64,000 bases of DNA from Flavobacteriaceae bacterium (GTDB lineage: Bacteria; Bacteroidota; Bacteroidia; Flavobacteriales; Flavobacteriaceae), in NCBI GenBank assembly GCA_029243385.1, contig JAQWSC010000002.1:91734-155733 (forward strand), in the 5' to 3' direction. Position 1 is the stretch's first letter, and each line of letters opens with the position of its first letter. The notes beneath the pieces are model-generated. The model saw nothing but the letters and a program-made list of their open reading frames with translations. It did no database searches and was not told where the DNA came from. Of this stretch, positions 1 to 7,793 are shown one piece after another. Both the position numbers and the translations under genes were made by a program.

Positions 1-195
1 GCTGGACATCTAGTCATTGGAGATCGAGTTCAAATTCAGGGGCAATCTGGAGTACTCAAGAATCTTAAAGACGATTCGGTAGTGCAAGGAACTCCAGCAA
101 TTGATTTTAAGCGATATAGCAAATCCTATGTTCATTTTAGAAATCTTACTACTCATATAAACGAGTTAAATCAACTTAAGAAAAAATCACAATAA
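1..195 (+). CDS. lpxD: LpxD C-terminal end (partial)
   Basis: The 64 codons before the TAA at 193-195 are open from the window edge and encode a hexapeptide-type end (AGHLVIGDRVQIQGQSGVLK) followed by a helical tail. This matches the C-terminus of UDP-3-O-acylglucosamine N-acyltransferase, which adds the second primary acyl chain to the lipid A precursor in the cytoplasm. The start lies outside the window. The next gene, lpxC-fabZ, begins 2 nt after the stop, and lpxA follows, which is the usual Bacteroidota lipid A operon order and supports the call. Too short to check catalytic residues. Confidence 0.82.
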   Translation, partial: AGHLVIGDRVQIQGQSGVLKNLKDDSVVQGTPAIDFKRYSKSYVHFRNLTTHINELNQLKKKSQ

Positions 196-197
196 AT

Positions 198-1592
198 ATG
201 GCAAAGCAAAGAACTATTTCAAAAGTTGTATCGCTTTCAGGTGTGGGAATTCACACAGGAAAAAATGTAACAATGACTTTCAAGCCTGCTCCCATTAACC
301 ACGGATATGCTTTTTGTAGAACGGATTTGGAAGAACAACCTATTATTGAAGCGGACGCTCAATATGTTGTAAATACGCAGCGTGGAACCAACTTGGAAAA
401 AAATGGCATCAAAATACAAACTTCAGAACACGTTTTGGCTGCTTTGGTTGGACTTGAAGTTGATAATGTGCTCATTGAAATTGATGCAGCAGAGCCGCCT
501 ATTATGGATGGATCCTCAAAGTTTTTTGTTGAAGCGATTGAAAAAGCGGGCGTTGAAGAACAAGATGCTGATCGGGAGGAATATATAGTCAAAGAAGTAA
601 TCACATACGTGGACGAACAATCGGGAAGTGAAATTACAATTATTCCCTCGGATCAATACGAAATTACTGCCATGGTTGACTTTGGTACCAAAGTATTGGG
701 AACTCAAAACGCCAACCTTAAAAAGTTGAGTGATTTCAAAAAAGAAATTTCTGACGCAAGAACCTTTAGTTTTTTGCACGAACTCGAAATGTTGCTTGAA
801 AATGGCTTGATTAAAGGAGGTGATTTAAATAACGCCATTGTTTATGTAGATAAAGAGTTGTCTGACAAAACCATGGATCGATTGAAAAAAGCCTTCAATA
901 AAGATAAATTGTCGGTTACTTCCAATGGAATTTTAGACAATCTTACGCTTCATCATCCAAACGAAGCTGCTCGACACAAATTGCTTGATATCATTGGAGA
1001 TTTGGCGCTAATTGGAACTCGAATTCGTGGAAAAATCATTGCAAATAAGCCAGGACATTACATAAACACTCAGTTTGCTAAAAAAATGGCAAACATTATA
1101 AAGCAAGAAAAAAGAAATAAAATCCCTGAATTTGACCTCAATGCCCAGCCGGCAATGGATGTAAATCAAATCATGGATATTTTACCACACCGTCCTCCTT
1201 TTTTATTAGTAGATAAAATACTCGAAATTTCTGACAAACACGTAGTTGGAATGAAGAATGTGACTATGAACGAACCTTTTTTTGTGGGACACTTCCCAGG
1301 AGCACCAGTGATGCCTGGAGTTTTACAAATAGAAGCCATGGCACAAGCGGGAGGAGTATTGGTTTTAAATACTGTTTCTGATCCACAAAACTACCTCACT
1401 TTTTTTATAAAAATTGACAATGTGAAATTCAAGCATCCCGTAGTTCCTGGAGATACTTTGGTTTTCAAAATGGAACTAAAGTCGCCTATTCGTAGAGGAA
1501 TTTGTCATATGCAAGCCTTTGCTTATGCCAATGGTAAACTCACTACAGAAGCTGAGCTGATGGCTCAAATCGTAAAACGAAAAGATATTTAA
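198..1592 (+). CDS. lpxC: LpxC-FabZ bifunctional fusion: UDP-3-O-acyl-GlcNAc deacetylase / 3-hydroxyacyl-ACP dehydratase
   Basis: This 464-residue protein joins two enzymes. Residues 1 to about 300 are LpxC, the zinc deacetylase that commits UDP-3-O-acyl-GlcNAc to lipid A. Visible motifs are SGVGIHTG near residue 14, the zinc ligand His78 (TSEHVLAAL), and the HKxxDxxGD motif with His260 and Asp264. Residues from about 320 on are FabZ, the hot-dog-fold dehydratase of fatty acid elongation, with LPHRPPFLLVD, catalytic His365 (GHFPGAPVMPG) and Glu379 (LQIEAMAQAGG). The fusion is a known Bacteroidota arrangement and may couple competition for 3-hydroxyacyl-ACP. Both active sites look intact. The start ATG is 2 nt after the lpxD stop, and lpxA starts 2 nt after its stop. 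Confidence 0.97.
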   Translation: MAKQRTISKVVSLSGVGIHTGKNVTMTFKPAPINHGYAFCRTDLEEQPIIEADAQYVVNTQRGTNLEKNGIKIQTSEHVLAALVGLEVDNVLIEIDAAEPPIMDGSSKFFVEAIEKAGVEEQDADREEYIVKEVITYVDEQSGSEITIIPSDQYEITAMVDFGTKVLGTQNANLKKLSDFKKEISDARTFSFLHELEMLLENGLIKGGDLNNAIVYVDKELSDKTMDRLKKAFNKDKLSVTSNGILDNLTLHHPNEAARHKLLDIIGDLALIGTRIRGKIIANKPGHYINTQFAKKMANIIKQEKRNKIPEFDLNAQPAMDVNQIMDILPHRPPFLLVDKILEISDKHVVGMKNVTMNEPFFVGHFPGAPVMPGVLQIEAMAQAGGVLVLNTVSDPQNYLTFFIKIDNVKFKHPVVPGDTLVFKMELKSPIRRGICHMQAFAYANGKLTTEAELMAQIVKRKDI

Positions 1593-1594
1593 CT

Positions 1595-2377
1595 ATGAAT
1601 CAACCTTTAGCTTATGTTCATCCTGGGGCAAAAATTGCCAAAAACGTGGTGATTGAACCCTTTGCCAATATCGAAAACAATGTTGTTATTGGGGAAGGTA
1701 CTTGGATTGGATCCAATGTGACCATCATGGAGGGCGCCCGAATAGGAAAAAATTGTTCTATTTTTCCAGGATCTGTCATAGCTGCGGTTCCTCAAGATTT
1801 AAAATTTGATGGAGAAGATACAACGGCTGAAATTGGAGACAATACCACCATTCGTGAGTGCGTAACCATCAATCGTGGAACGACTTCTAGAATGAAAACC
1901 AAAATAGGTTCCAATTGTTTGATAATGGCTTATTCTCATATTGCTCACGATTGTTTTGTGGGTGATTATTGCATTTTTTCGAACAACAGTACGCTAGCGG
2001 GACATATCAACATTGGCGACCATGTTATTTTAGCTGGTATGACTGCAGTTCATCAATTTTGCTCCATAGGAAACCACGCATTTGTCGCTGGAGGTTCTTT
2101 GGTACGAAAAGATGTCCCTCCTTTTGTAAAAGCAGCGCGAGAGCCTATATCTTATGTGGGGATCAATTCTGTAGGTCTTAGAAGAAGAGGGTTTGATTCC
2201 GACAAAATTCGTCAAATTCAGAACATTTATCGAATATTATATCAAAAATCGTACAACAACACACAGGCAACTGTTATCATTGAGGCTGAAATGGAAGCAA
2301 CTCCTGAGCGTGACGAAATTTTACAGTTTATCAAAGATTCCCAACGAGGCATCATGAAAGGATATTTTAAAAACTAA
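1595..2377 (+). CDS. lpxA: Acyl-ACP--UDP-N-acetylglucosamine O-acyltransferase LpxA
   Basis: LpxA transfers a 3-hydroxyacyl chain from ACP to UDP-GlcNAc, the first step of lipid A synthesis. The 260-residue length is normal for the family. The N-terminal 190 residues consist of hexapeptide repeats that form a left-handed beta helix. The segment MAYSHIAHDCFVGDY at 111-125 holds His115 and His118; His118 aligns with catalytic His125 of the E. coli enzyme. A helical C-terminal domain begins near residue 195. It is tightly packed between lpxC-fabZ (2 nt) and efp (3 nt), so it is translated from the same mRNA. Confidence 0.97.
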   Translation: MNQPLAYVHPGAKIAKNVVIEPFANIENNVVIGEGTWIGSNVTIMEGARIGKNCSIFPGSVIAAVPQDLKFDGEDTTAEIGDNTTIRECVTINRGTTSRMKTKIGSNCLIMAYSHIAHDCFVGDYCIFSNNSTLAGHINIGDHVILAGMTAVHQFCSIGNHAFVAGGSLVRKDVPPFVKAAREPISYVGINSVGLRRRGFDSDKIRQIQNIYRILYQKSYNNTQATVIIEAEMEATPERDEILQFIKDSQRGIMKGYFKN

Positions 2378-2380
2378 ACT

Positions 2381-2947
2381 ATGGCTACATCTTCAGACAT
2401 TCGAAAAGGGTTGTGCATTAAGTATAACAACGATATTTATAAAATTGTGGAATTTCTTCATGTAAAGCCTGGTAAAGGTCCAGCCTTTGTTCGCACAAAA
2501 CTTAAAAGTGTCACCTCAGGAAAAGTGATTGATAACACATTTTCCGCAGGTCACAAAATTGAAGACGTTCGAGTGGAAACTCATAAGTTTCAATACCTAT
2601 ACAACGAAGGGGATACGTATCATTTTATGAATACTGCTGATTACAATCAAATATCCGTCGAAAAAAACATTCTCGATACTCCAGAATTGATTAAAGAAGG
2701 TGAAATTGTAACCATTCTTATCAATACAGAAGATGGAATGCCTTTGTCTGTAGATATGCCTATTAGCGTGATTCTTGAAGTCACAGAAACAGAACCTGGG
2801 CTTAAGGGAAATACAGCAACAAATGCTACAAAACCCGCTGTTGTTGAAACGGGCGCAAAAATTAATGTACCTCTATTTATCAACGAAGGCGACAAAATTA
2901 AAGTAGAAACTGAAAAAGGAACTTATCAAGAACGCGTTAAAGAATAA
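2381..2947 (+). CDS. efp: Translation elongation factor P
   Basis: EF-P binds the ribosome between the P and E sites and relieves stalling at proline stretches. The 188-residue protein has the three-domain length of the family. The tip loop of domain I reads VKPGKGPAF, with Lys32 at the position that is post-translationally modified in many bacteria (Lys34 in E. coli). The C-terminal OB-fold ends with a typical GDKIKVETEKGTY stretch. I see no EpmA/EpmB-type modification gene next to it. It sits in the lipid A operon, a placement I recall from other Bacteroidota. Confidence 0.97.
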   Translation: MATSSDIRKGLCIKYNNDIYKIVEFLHVKPGKGPAFVRTKLKSVTSGKVIDNTFSAGHKIEDVRVETHKFQYLYNEGDTYHFMNTADYNQISVEKNILDTPELIKEGEIVTILINTEDGMPLSVDMPISVILEVTETEPGLKGNTATNATKPAVVETGAKINVPLFINEGDKIKVETEKGTYQERVKE

Positions 2948-2980
2948 TTTTTAAGCGTTTATAAAATCAATTCATCATAA

Positions 2981-3853
2981 ATGAGTGTATTAGTAAATAA
3001 AGATTCAAAAATCATTGTACAAGGCTTCACAGGAAGCGAAGGTACGTTTCATGCTGAGCAAATGATTGCTTATAAAACCAATGTTGTTGGAGGTGTAACA
3101 CCCGGAAAAGGAGGGCAAACACACCTAGACCTTCCCGTATTCAATACCGTTTCTGAGGCGGTAGCCAAAGTAGGTGCCAATACAACTATTATTTTTGTTC
3201 CTCCTGCTTTTGCTGCCGATGCGATTATGGAAGCGGCTGATGCTGGAATCAAAGTTATCATTACAATTACAGAAGGAATTCCTGTCGCCGATATGATTAA
3301 GGTTAGCAACTACATCAAAAACAAAGATTGTCGCCTAGTCGGTCCCAACTGCCCAGGAGTCATTACTCCAGACGAGGCCAAAGTTGGAATCATGCCCGGA
3401 TTTGTTTTCAAAAAAGGTTCTGTGGGAATAGTTTCAAAATCAGGAACATTGACCTACGAAGCTGCTGATCAAGTAGTTCGCAAAGGACTTGGAATCACTA
3501 CAGCTATTGGAATTGGAGGAGATCCTATCATTGGAACCACAACTAAAGAGGCCGTTCAATTACTTATGGATGACCCAGAAACAGAATGTATTGTTATGAT
3601 TGGAGAAATCGGGGGTGAGCTTGAAGCCGATGCTGCCAAATGGGTCCAATCTGATGGAAACCGAAAACCTGTGGTCGGTTTTATTGCAGGAGAAACCGCT
3701 CCCAAAGGAAGAACTATGGGACACGCAGGTGCCATTGTAGGTGGTACTGAAGACACGGCAGAAGCCAAAAAGAGAATCATGCGAGAATGCGGATTGCACG
3801 TTGTTGATTCTCCTGCAGAAATAGGAAAAAAAGTTGCAGAAGTTTTATCATAA
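2981..3853 (+). CDS. sucD: Succinyl-CoA ligase (ADP-forming) alpha subunit
   Basis: SucD is the CoA-binding, phosphohistidine-carrying subunit of succinate-CoA ligase in the TCA cycle. The 290-residue protein begins with a Rossmann CoA-binding domain (VQGFTGSEGTFHAEQMI) and contains GPNCPGVITP near residue 122. The phosphorylated His248 lies in GHAGAIVGG. The beta subunit gene sucC is not in the window, so it must be encoded elsewhere. The gene follows efp after 33 nt and precedes fabG by 23 nt, so it probably belongs to the same transcription unit. Confidence 0.96.
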   Translation: MSVLVNKDSKIIVQGFTGSEGTFHAEQMIAYKTNVVGGVTPGKGGQTHLDLPVFNTVSEAVAKVGANTTIIFVPPAFAADAIMEAADAGIKVIITITEGIPVADMIKVSNYIKNKDCRLVGPNCPGVITPDEAKVGIMPGFVFKKGSVGIVSKSGTLTYEAADQVVRKGLGITTAIGIGGDPIIGTTTKEAVQLLMDDPETECIVMIGEIGGELEADAAKWVQSDGNRKPVVGFIAGETAPKGRTMGHAGAIVGGTEDTAEAKKRIMRECGLHVVDSPAEIGKKVAEVLS

Positions 3854-3876
3854 TTAATACCTAAATCAACAAAAAA

Positions 3877-4623
3877 ATGAAATTATTAGAAGGGAAAGTT
3901 GCAATTATTACTGGTGCCAGTAGAGGAATTGGTAGAGGAATTGCTACTGTTTTCGCTCAACACGGCGCCCATGTTGCTTTTACTTACAGCTCCTCTGTAG
4001 AGGCTGCTCAAGCGCTTGAAAAAGAACTCAATGCACTCGGAACAAAAGCCAAAGGGTACAAAAGTAATGCGGCTAGCTTTGAAGAGTCACAAAAACTAGT
4101 AGATCAAGTGGTTGAAGACTTTGGAACTGTAGATGTGCTTATCAACAATGCAGGAATTACCAAGGACAATTTATTAATGCGAATAACAGAAGAAGATTTT
4201 GATAAGGTTATTGAAGTCAATCTTAAATCGGTTTTTAACATGACCAAAGCAGTACAACGTACCATGTTAAAGCAACGCAAGGGAAGTATCATCAATATGA
4301 GTTCTGTTGTGGGTGTTAAAGGAAATGCCGGTCAGTCCAATTACGCGGCTTCTAAAGCAGGTATTATTGGTTTTTCAAAATCAATTGCTTTAGAGTTAGG
4401 ATCGAGAAATATTCGTTCCAATGTCATAGCTCCTGGATTTATAGAAACAGAGATGACGGCTAAATTGCCTGAAGATGTTATAAAAGAATGGCGTCAAGGA
4501 ATTCCTTTAAAACGAGGAGGAACTGCCGAAGATGTCGCCAACGTTTGTTTGTTTTTAGCAACAGATTTATCAGCCTATGTTACGGGACAGGTAATTCATG
4601 TTGATGGAGGAATGCTCACTTAA
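3877..4623 (+). CDS. fabG: 3-oxoacyl-ACP reductase FabG
   Basis: This short-chain dehydrogenase reduces 3-oxoacyl-ACP with NADPH in fatty acid elongation, the step before FabZ. The 248-residue length fits FabG. It shows the N-terminal cofactor motif TGASRGIGRG, the NNAG segment (INNAGITKDNLLMRI, typical of FabG), Ser142/143 in NMSSVVG, and Tyr156 with Lys160 in the YxxxK motif. The C-terminal VTGQVIHVDGGM is also characteristic. Its presence in the operon with the FabZ domain links elongation with lipid A acyl supply. A second FabG elsewhere cannot be excluded. Confidence 0.94.
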   Translation: MKLLEGKVAIITGASRGIGRGIATVFAQHGAHVAFTYSSSVEAAQALEKELNALGTKAKGYKSNAASFEESQKLVDQVVEDFGTVDVLINNAGITKDNLLMRITEEDFDKVIEVNLKSVFNMTKAVQRTMLKQRKGSIINMSSVVGVKGNAGQSNYAASKAGIIGFSKSIALELGSRNIRSNVIAPGFIETEMTAKLPEDVIKEWRQGIPLKRGGTAEDVANVCLFLATDLSAYVTGQVIHVDGGMLT

Positions 4624-4638
4624 TTAAAAAAAAAGAAT

Positions 4639-5457
4639 ATGCAAAATTTACCTAAAATTGGAATGCCTATCGCAGTGATAGCATTCGTACTACTAATTTT
4701 TATCATCAAATCATCCGTTAACATCGGTTATGGAGAAGCTGGTGTGTTGTTCCGAACATTTTCTGGGGGTGTGGTTACTGACGAAAAACCCTTGGGAGAA
4801 GGATTTCATATCATTGCTCCATGGAATAAGGTATACATTTACAATACCAAACAACAAGAAGTTTTTGAAGGAAAAATGCAAGTTTTGTCATCCAACGGTC
4901 TTGAAATTTCTCTAGATGTATCGGTATTGTACCAACCCAAATACGATGAATTGGGATTGTTGCACCAAACCAAAGGGGAGAACTATTTAAACATAGTCAT
5001 TGTTCCCGAAATACGCGCGGTTGCTCGTAGTGTTGTAGGACGCTATACTCCCGAACAATTGTACTCTACCAAACGTGATGCAATCCAAAATGAAATTTTT
5101 GAAGAAACTCGAAAAAAAGTAGAAAGTCAGCACATACAAATCAATGCAGTTTTGGTTCGAGACGTTACACTTCCTTTGGCTATCAAACAAGCTATCGAAC
5201 GAAAGTTGGGTCAAGAACAAGAATCGTTGGAATATGAATTCCGATTGGTAAAAGCACGTAAAGAAGCTGAAAAAATCATTATTGATGCAGAAGGTAAGGC
5301 TACGGCCAACCGCATTCTTAATGCTTCTTTATCCGATCGTATTCTTAAAGAAAAAGGTATTGAAGCAACTTTAAAACTTGCAGAATCCCCCAATGCAAAG
5401 GTAGTTGTTGTCGGTAGTGGAAAAGACGGACTCCCTATAATATTAGGAAATCAATAA
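4639..5457 (+). CDS. SPFH/prohibitin-family membrane protein
   Basis: The 272-residue protein has one N-terminal membrane segment (about residues 8-26) followed by a Band 7/SPFH domain (about 28-200, with GEAGVLFRTFSGGV and VVGRYTPEQLYSTKRDAIQ) and a charged helical stretch (YEFRLVKARKEAEKIIIDAEG) typical of prohibitins. Such proteins form ring-like membrane scaffolds; in bacteria they often act with FtsH-type proteases, but no partner is encoded beside it here. It is the last gene of the lpx-efp-sucD-fabG unit, 15 nt after fabG and just before the terminator at 5461. Confidence 0.9.
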   Translation: MQNLPKIGMPIAVIAFVLLIFIIKSSVNIGYGEAGVLFRTFSGGVVTDEKPLGEGFHIIAPWNKVYIYNTKQQEVFEGKMQVLSSNGLEISLDVSVLYQPKYDELGLLHQTKGENYLNIVIVPEIRAVARSVVGRYTPEQLYSTKRDAIQNEIFEETRKKVESQHIQINAVLVRDVTLPLAIKQAIERKLGQEQESLEYEFRLVKARKEAEKIIIDAEGKATANRILNASLSDRILKEKGIEATLKLAESPNAKVVVVGSGKDGLPIILGNQ

Positions 5458-5460
5458 ATT

Positions 5461-5488
5461 AAAAAACCCGCTTCGGCGGGTTTTTTTT
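5461..5488. terminator. Intrinsic terminator, probably bidirectional
   Basis: A perfect stem CCCGC (5467-5471) and GCGGG (5476-5480) encloses a TTCG tetraloop. Six A residues precede it and eight T residues follow it, so the hairpin can end transcription from both sides. It lies 9 nt after the SPFH gene and 23 nt from the end of the convergent gene at 5504. Confidence 0.93.
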
Positions 5489-5503
5489 GTGATTCTTTGC
5501 TAA

Positions 5504-6031
5504 TTATTTGCTGTTGAGTTCCTTTGCGCTTTCAACCCATTTCTTAATTCGATGAATGGGAGTAGAGAGTGTTTCATTGAGCGTAGATATTTCCTCAATA
5601 TTTAATTGAGACAATTGCTCATAATTAACCACACCCATAGCATTGAGTTGTTCCTCAATTAATGAATCCAGTTCGGTTATTTTTGTCAAATCGTCTTTGT
5701 GAGTAGGTTTTTCTGCGTCTTCCTTTTTGTCCAGATCCAACGTAAACTGATTGTTAGAGGAGTCCTTGGCAAGAACTCCAAATCGATCACGCGTTCTTTT
5801 AGCCCTAATAACCGTTAAGTTTTCTTCCAAGTTGATAGAATCGTTATGTGCTCTAAAGGTCTGTTTTAATCGTTGATTTTCGTTTTGAAAACGCTTTACT
5901 TCATCGGATATTTTTTTGGTATTTAATAGCTTGGAATAAAACCAGGCGATAACAAATACTCCAATGATAATGATAAAGAGTATCAAATACTCTAAAAAAC
6001 TTTGTGGTAAAAGGGATTCATTGTGTTGCAT
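5504..6031 (-). CDS. Membrane protein with a C-terminal helix-hairpin-helix-like domain
   Basis: A 175-residue protein of unknown function. One membrane segment is visible at about residues 13-33 (LIIIIGVFVIAWFYS), followed by a charged coiled-coil-like stretch. The last 60 residues (ITELDSLIEEQLNAMGVVNY onward, then RIKKWVESAKEL) resemble the degenerate helix-hairpin-helix domain found at the end of many flavobacterial membrane proteins, sometimes labelled 'flap endonuclease-like'. The usual GIGP turn is replaced by ELDS, so DNA binding is doubtful. It lies 23 nt downstream of the OmpA-domain gene on the same strand and is probably co-transcribed with it. Confidence 0.7.
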   Translation of the reverse strand: MQHNESLLPQSFLEYLILFIIIIGVFVIAWFYSKLLNTKKISDEVKRFQNENQRLKQTFRAHNDSINLEENLTVIRAKRTRDRFGVLAKDSSNNQFTLDLDKKEDAEKPTHKDDLTKITELDSLIEEQLNAMGVVNYEQLSQLNIEEISTLNETLSTPIHRIKKWVESAKELNSK

Positions 6032-6054
6032 AATTAAATATTTGGGGGATAATT

Positions 6055-6618
6055 TTACTTTATTATAAGTTCTATTCTTCTGTTTTTTCTTCGTCCTTCA
6101 ATAGAGCTGTTGGTGTCTAAGGGCTCTGTTTCTCCTTTAGCGATTGCTATAATTTGATTTTCCTCGATTCCTAAATCAATAAAATACTTTTTTAATGTAT
6201 TGGCTCGTTGTTGACTTACCCAGATATTTACTTCGTCGTCACCTGTACTGTCTGTATGTCCTAAAATGTGCAACATTTTATTGGGGTTGTTGGTCAAATG
6301 AGCTTGTATTTTTTTGGCGTACGTTCTAAAATCTTCGTCAGGGGTAAAATCGGTCAGGTTAAACCCAGTATTTATTGTTCTGGGCTCCAATGTATATTGA
6401 TTGGTTGTCGTGGAATTAGAGAGTGAATCAATAGTTTGAACAACTTTTGTTGAATCAATTACTGCTTCGTTTGTTTTTGTTTCAGTTGCACTCTGTTTAA
6501 TGGGAGTAGCAATCTGATGTTGAGCAGCACGATTTTTTTTCACAAAACTTGTGTAAAAATACAATCCACCACTAATCCAAATGGTAAGCGATAAAATGGC
6601 AGCAATTTTAATTTTCAT
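6055..6618 (-). CDS. OmpA-family protein (peptidoglycan-binding domain)
   Basis: The 187-residue protein has an N-terminal hydrophobic segment (about 8-27) that could be a membrane anchor or signal peptide, a Thr/Ser/Asn-rich linker, and an OmpA C-terminal domain from about residue 85 to the end. The motifs are ILGHTDSTGDDEVN, SQQRANTLKKYF and GRRKNRRIELIIK, which bind peptidoglycan in OmpA/Pal proteins. There is no beta barrel and no lipobox cysteine, so it is probably anchored in the inner membrane and reaches the cell wall from there. It is the first gene of a two-gene unit with the helix-hairpin-helix-like protein. Confidence 0.88.
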   Translation of the reverse strand: MKIKIAAILSLTIWISGGLYFYTSFVKKNRAAQHQIATPIKQSATETKTNEAVIDSTKVVQTIDSLSNSTTTNQYTLEPRTINTGFNLTDFTPDEDFRTYAKKIQAHLTNNPNKMLHILGHTDSTGDDEVNIWVSQQRANTLKKYFIDLGIEENQIIAIAKGETEPLDTNSSIEGRRKNRRIELIIK

Positions 6619-6648
6619 TTAAAAGTATTTTGTTTTTTGGATTCCCTC

Positions 6649-6656
6649 CAAATTTA
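6649..6656 (-). promoter_or_regulatory. Candidate promoter -7 element for the OmpA-family gene
   Basis: On the minus strand this reads TAAATTTG, a perfect match to the Bacteroidota -7 consensus TAnnTTTG, 30 nt upstream of the ATG at 6618. No clear TTG lies at the expected -33 distance, so the call rests on the -7 element. Confidence 0.5.
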
Positions 6657-6777
6657 CAAAAGATTTTGTTTAATATAACTAACTTATAATCAATATATTA
6701 ACTTATTTTTTTATAATTATAACAAAAAAATGATTCCATTTTTAGTGTTTGTTTTTCGAGATAATAAAAAAAATAAT

Positions 6778-6785
6778 GATATTTG
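6778..6785 (+). promoter_or_regulatory. Candidate promoter -7 element for the his leader transcript
   Basis: GATATTTG matches TAnnTTTG except for the first base. It ends 9 nt before the leader-peptide ATG, so the transcript would start only a few bases upstream of that ATG. No clean TTG is present 19-21 nt upstream; the nearest approximation is TTTCG around 6754-6758. The rest of 6619-6777 is A+T-rich and I see no other gene in it. Confidence 0.4.
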
Positions 6786-6794
6786 CAGATAATT

Positions 6795-6851
6795 ATGACA
6801 AAAACAAACAACCATATCCATCACTCTAGTAGTTTCGCTCAAGCGAGGTGA
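6795..6851 (+). CDS. Histidine operon leader peptide
   Basis: A short reading frame encodes MTKTNNHIHHSSSFAQAR and ends at TGA 6849-6851. Three of four consecutive codons (6813-6824) are His, Ile, His, His. It lies just upstream of a terminator-type hairpin and hisG, as expected for a peptide whose translation senses charged tRNA-His: stalling at the His codons would change RNA folding downstream. The sense of regulation is inferred from the layout, not shown. Confidence 0.85.
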   Translation: MTKTNNHIHHSSSFAQAR

Positions 6852-6907
6852 GAGGATATAGTGTACCATATTCAGACCCGTTTGAGAATGATCAAGCGGG
6901 TTTTTTT
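6835..6907 (+). promoter_or_regulatory. his operon transcription attenuator with candidate antiterminator
   Basis: The terminator is a 10-bp stem, ACCCGTTTGA (6876-6885) with TCAAGCGGGT (6892-6901), loop GAATGA, followed by a T run (6901-6907). Upstream, TCAAGCG (6839-6845) repeats the 3' arm and can pair with CGTTTGA (6879-6885), giving a mutually exclusive antiterminator. The same upstream segment can also close a small hairpin, TCGC (6835-6838) with GCGA (6843-6846). A ribosome stalled at the His codons would leave 6839-6845 free; one reaching the stop codon at 6849 would cover it and let the terminator form. Confidence 0.85.
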
Positions 6908-6935
6908 ATATAAAAACACATGAATTAAATTAATT

Positions 6936-7793
6936 ATGACAACTCTAAACATAGCTATTCAAAAATCGGGAAGACTGAATGAAGATTCGTTAAAACTTCT
7001 AAAATCTTGTGGAATTTCTATTGAAAACGGTAAAGACCAACTCAAAGCTTCTGCACGAAATTTCCCGATGAATGTATTCTATCTAAGAAACGGTGACATT
7101 CCACAGTATTTAAGAGACGGTGTTATTGATATTGCCATTATTGGCGAAAACCTTTTAGTAGAGAAAGGACAAGACATTGTAATTGAAGAGCGGCTGGGAT
7201 TTTCCAAATGCCGTGTTTCTTTAGCGGTTCCAAATCGAATGGAATACAATTCTTTGGAAGATTTAAACCATAAAAAAATTGCGACTTCTTATCCCAATAC
7301 AATTCAATCGTTTTTAAACCAAAAAGGGATTCAATCGGAATTGCACATTATCAACGGTTCGGTAGAAATTGCTCCCAACATTGGATTGGCAGACGCTATT
7401 TGTGATATTGTTTCGAGTGGAAGCACCCTTTTTAAGAACAATTTAAAGGAGGTGGAAACAATTTTAACTTCTGAGGCTGTATTGGCGTCATCGCCCGAAA
7501 TGACTTCAGAGAAAAAGCAGCTTCTAGACAAACTCTTATTTCGTATTAAATCCGTTCTCAATGCCAAAAATTCCAAATATATTTTGCTCAATGCTCCCAA
7601 TGATAAAGTCGAACAAATAGGAAATATTCTCCCTGTTTTAAAAAGCCTTACTGTGTTGCCTTTGGCACAAGCGGGTTGGAGTTCCATTCATTCAGTGATT
7701 GATGAGCAACGTTTTTGGGAAGTTATTGACGAACTTAAGGCTGCGGGTGCTGAAGATATTTTGGTATGTCCTATTGAAAAAATGGTGTTGTAA
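6936..7793 (+). CDS. hisG: ATP phosphoribosyltransferase HisG (long form)
   Basis: HisG joins ATP and PRPP in the first and feedback-controlled step of histidine synthesis. The 285-residue length is that of the long form, which has a C-terminal regulatory ACT-like domain (about residues 210-285) and does not need HisZ. Visible features are the N-terminal IAIQKSGRLNEDSLKLL, the phosphate-binding segment GLADAICDIVSSGSTL near 149-164, and the conserved C-terminal GWSSIHSVIDE. It is the first structural gene after the attenuator, and its stop codon overlaps the hisD start by one base (TAATG). Confidence 0.97.
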   Translation: MTTLNIAIQKSGRLNEDSLKLLKSCGISIENGKDQLKASARNFPMNVFYLRNGDIPQYLRDGVIDIAIIGENLLVEKGQDIVIEERLGFSKCRVSLAVPNRMEYNSLEDLNHKKIATSYPNTIQSFLNQKGIQSELHIINGSVEIAPNIGLADAICDIVSSGSTLFKNNLKEVETILTSEAVLASSPEMTSEKKQLLDKLLFRIKSVLNAKNSKYILLNAPNDKVEQIGNILPVLKSLTVLPLAQAGWSSIHSVIDEQRFWEVIDELKAAGAEDILVCPIEKMVL

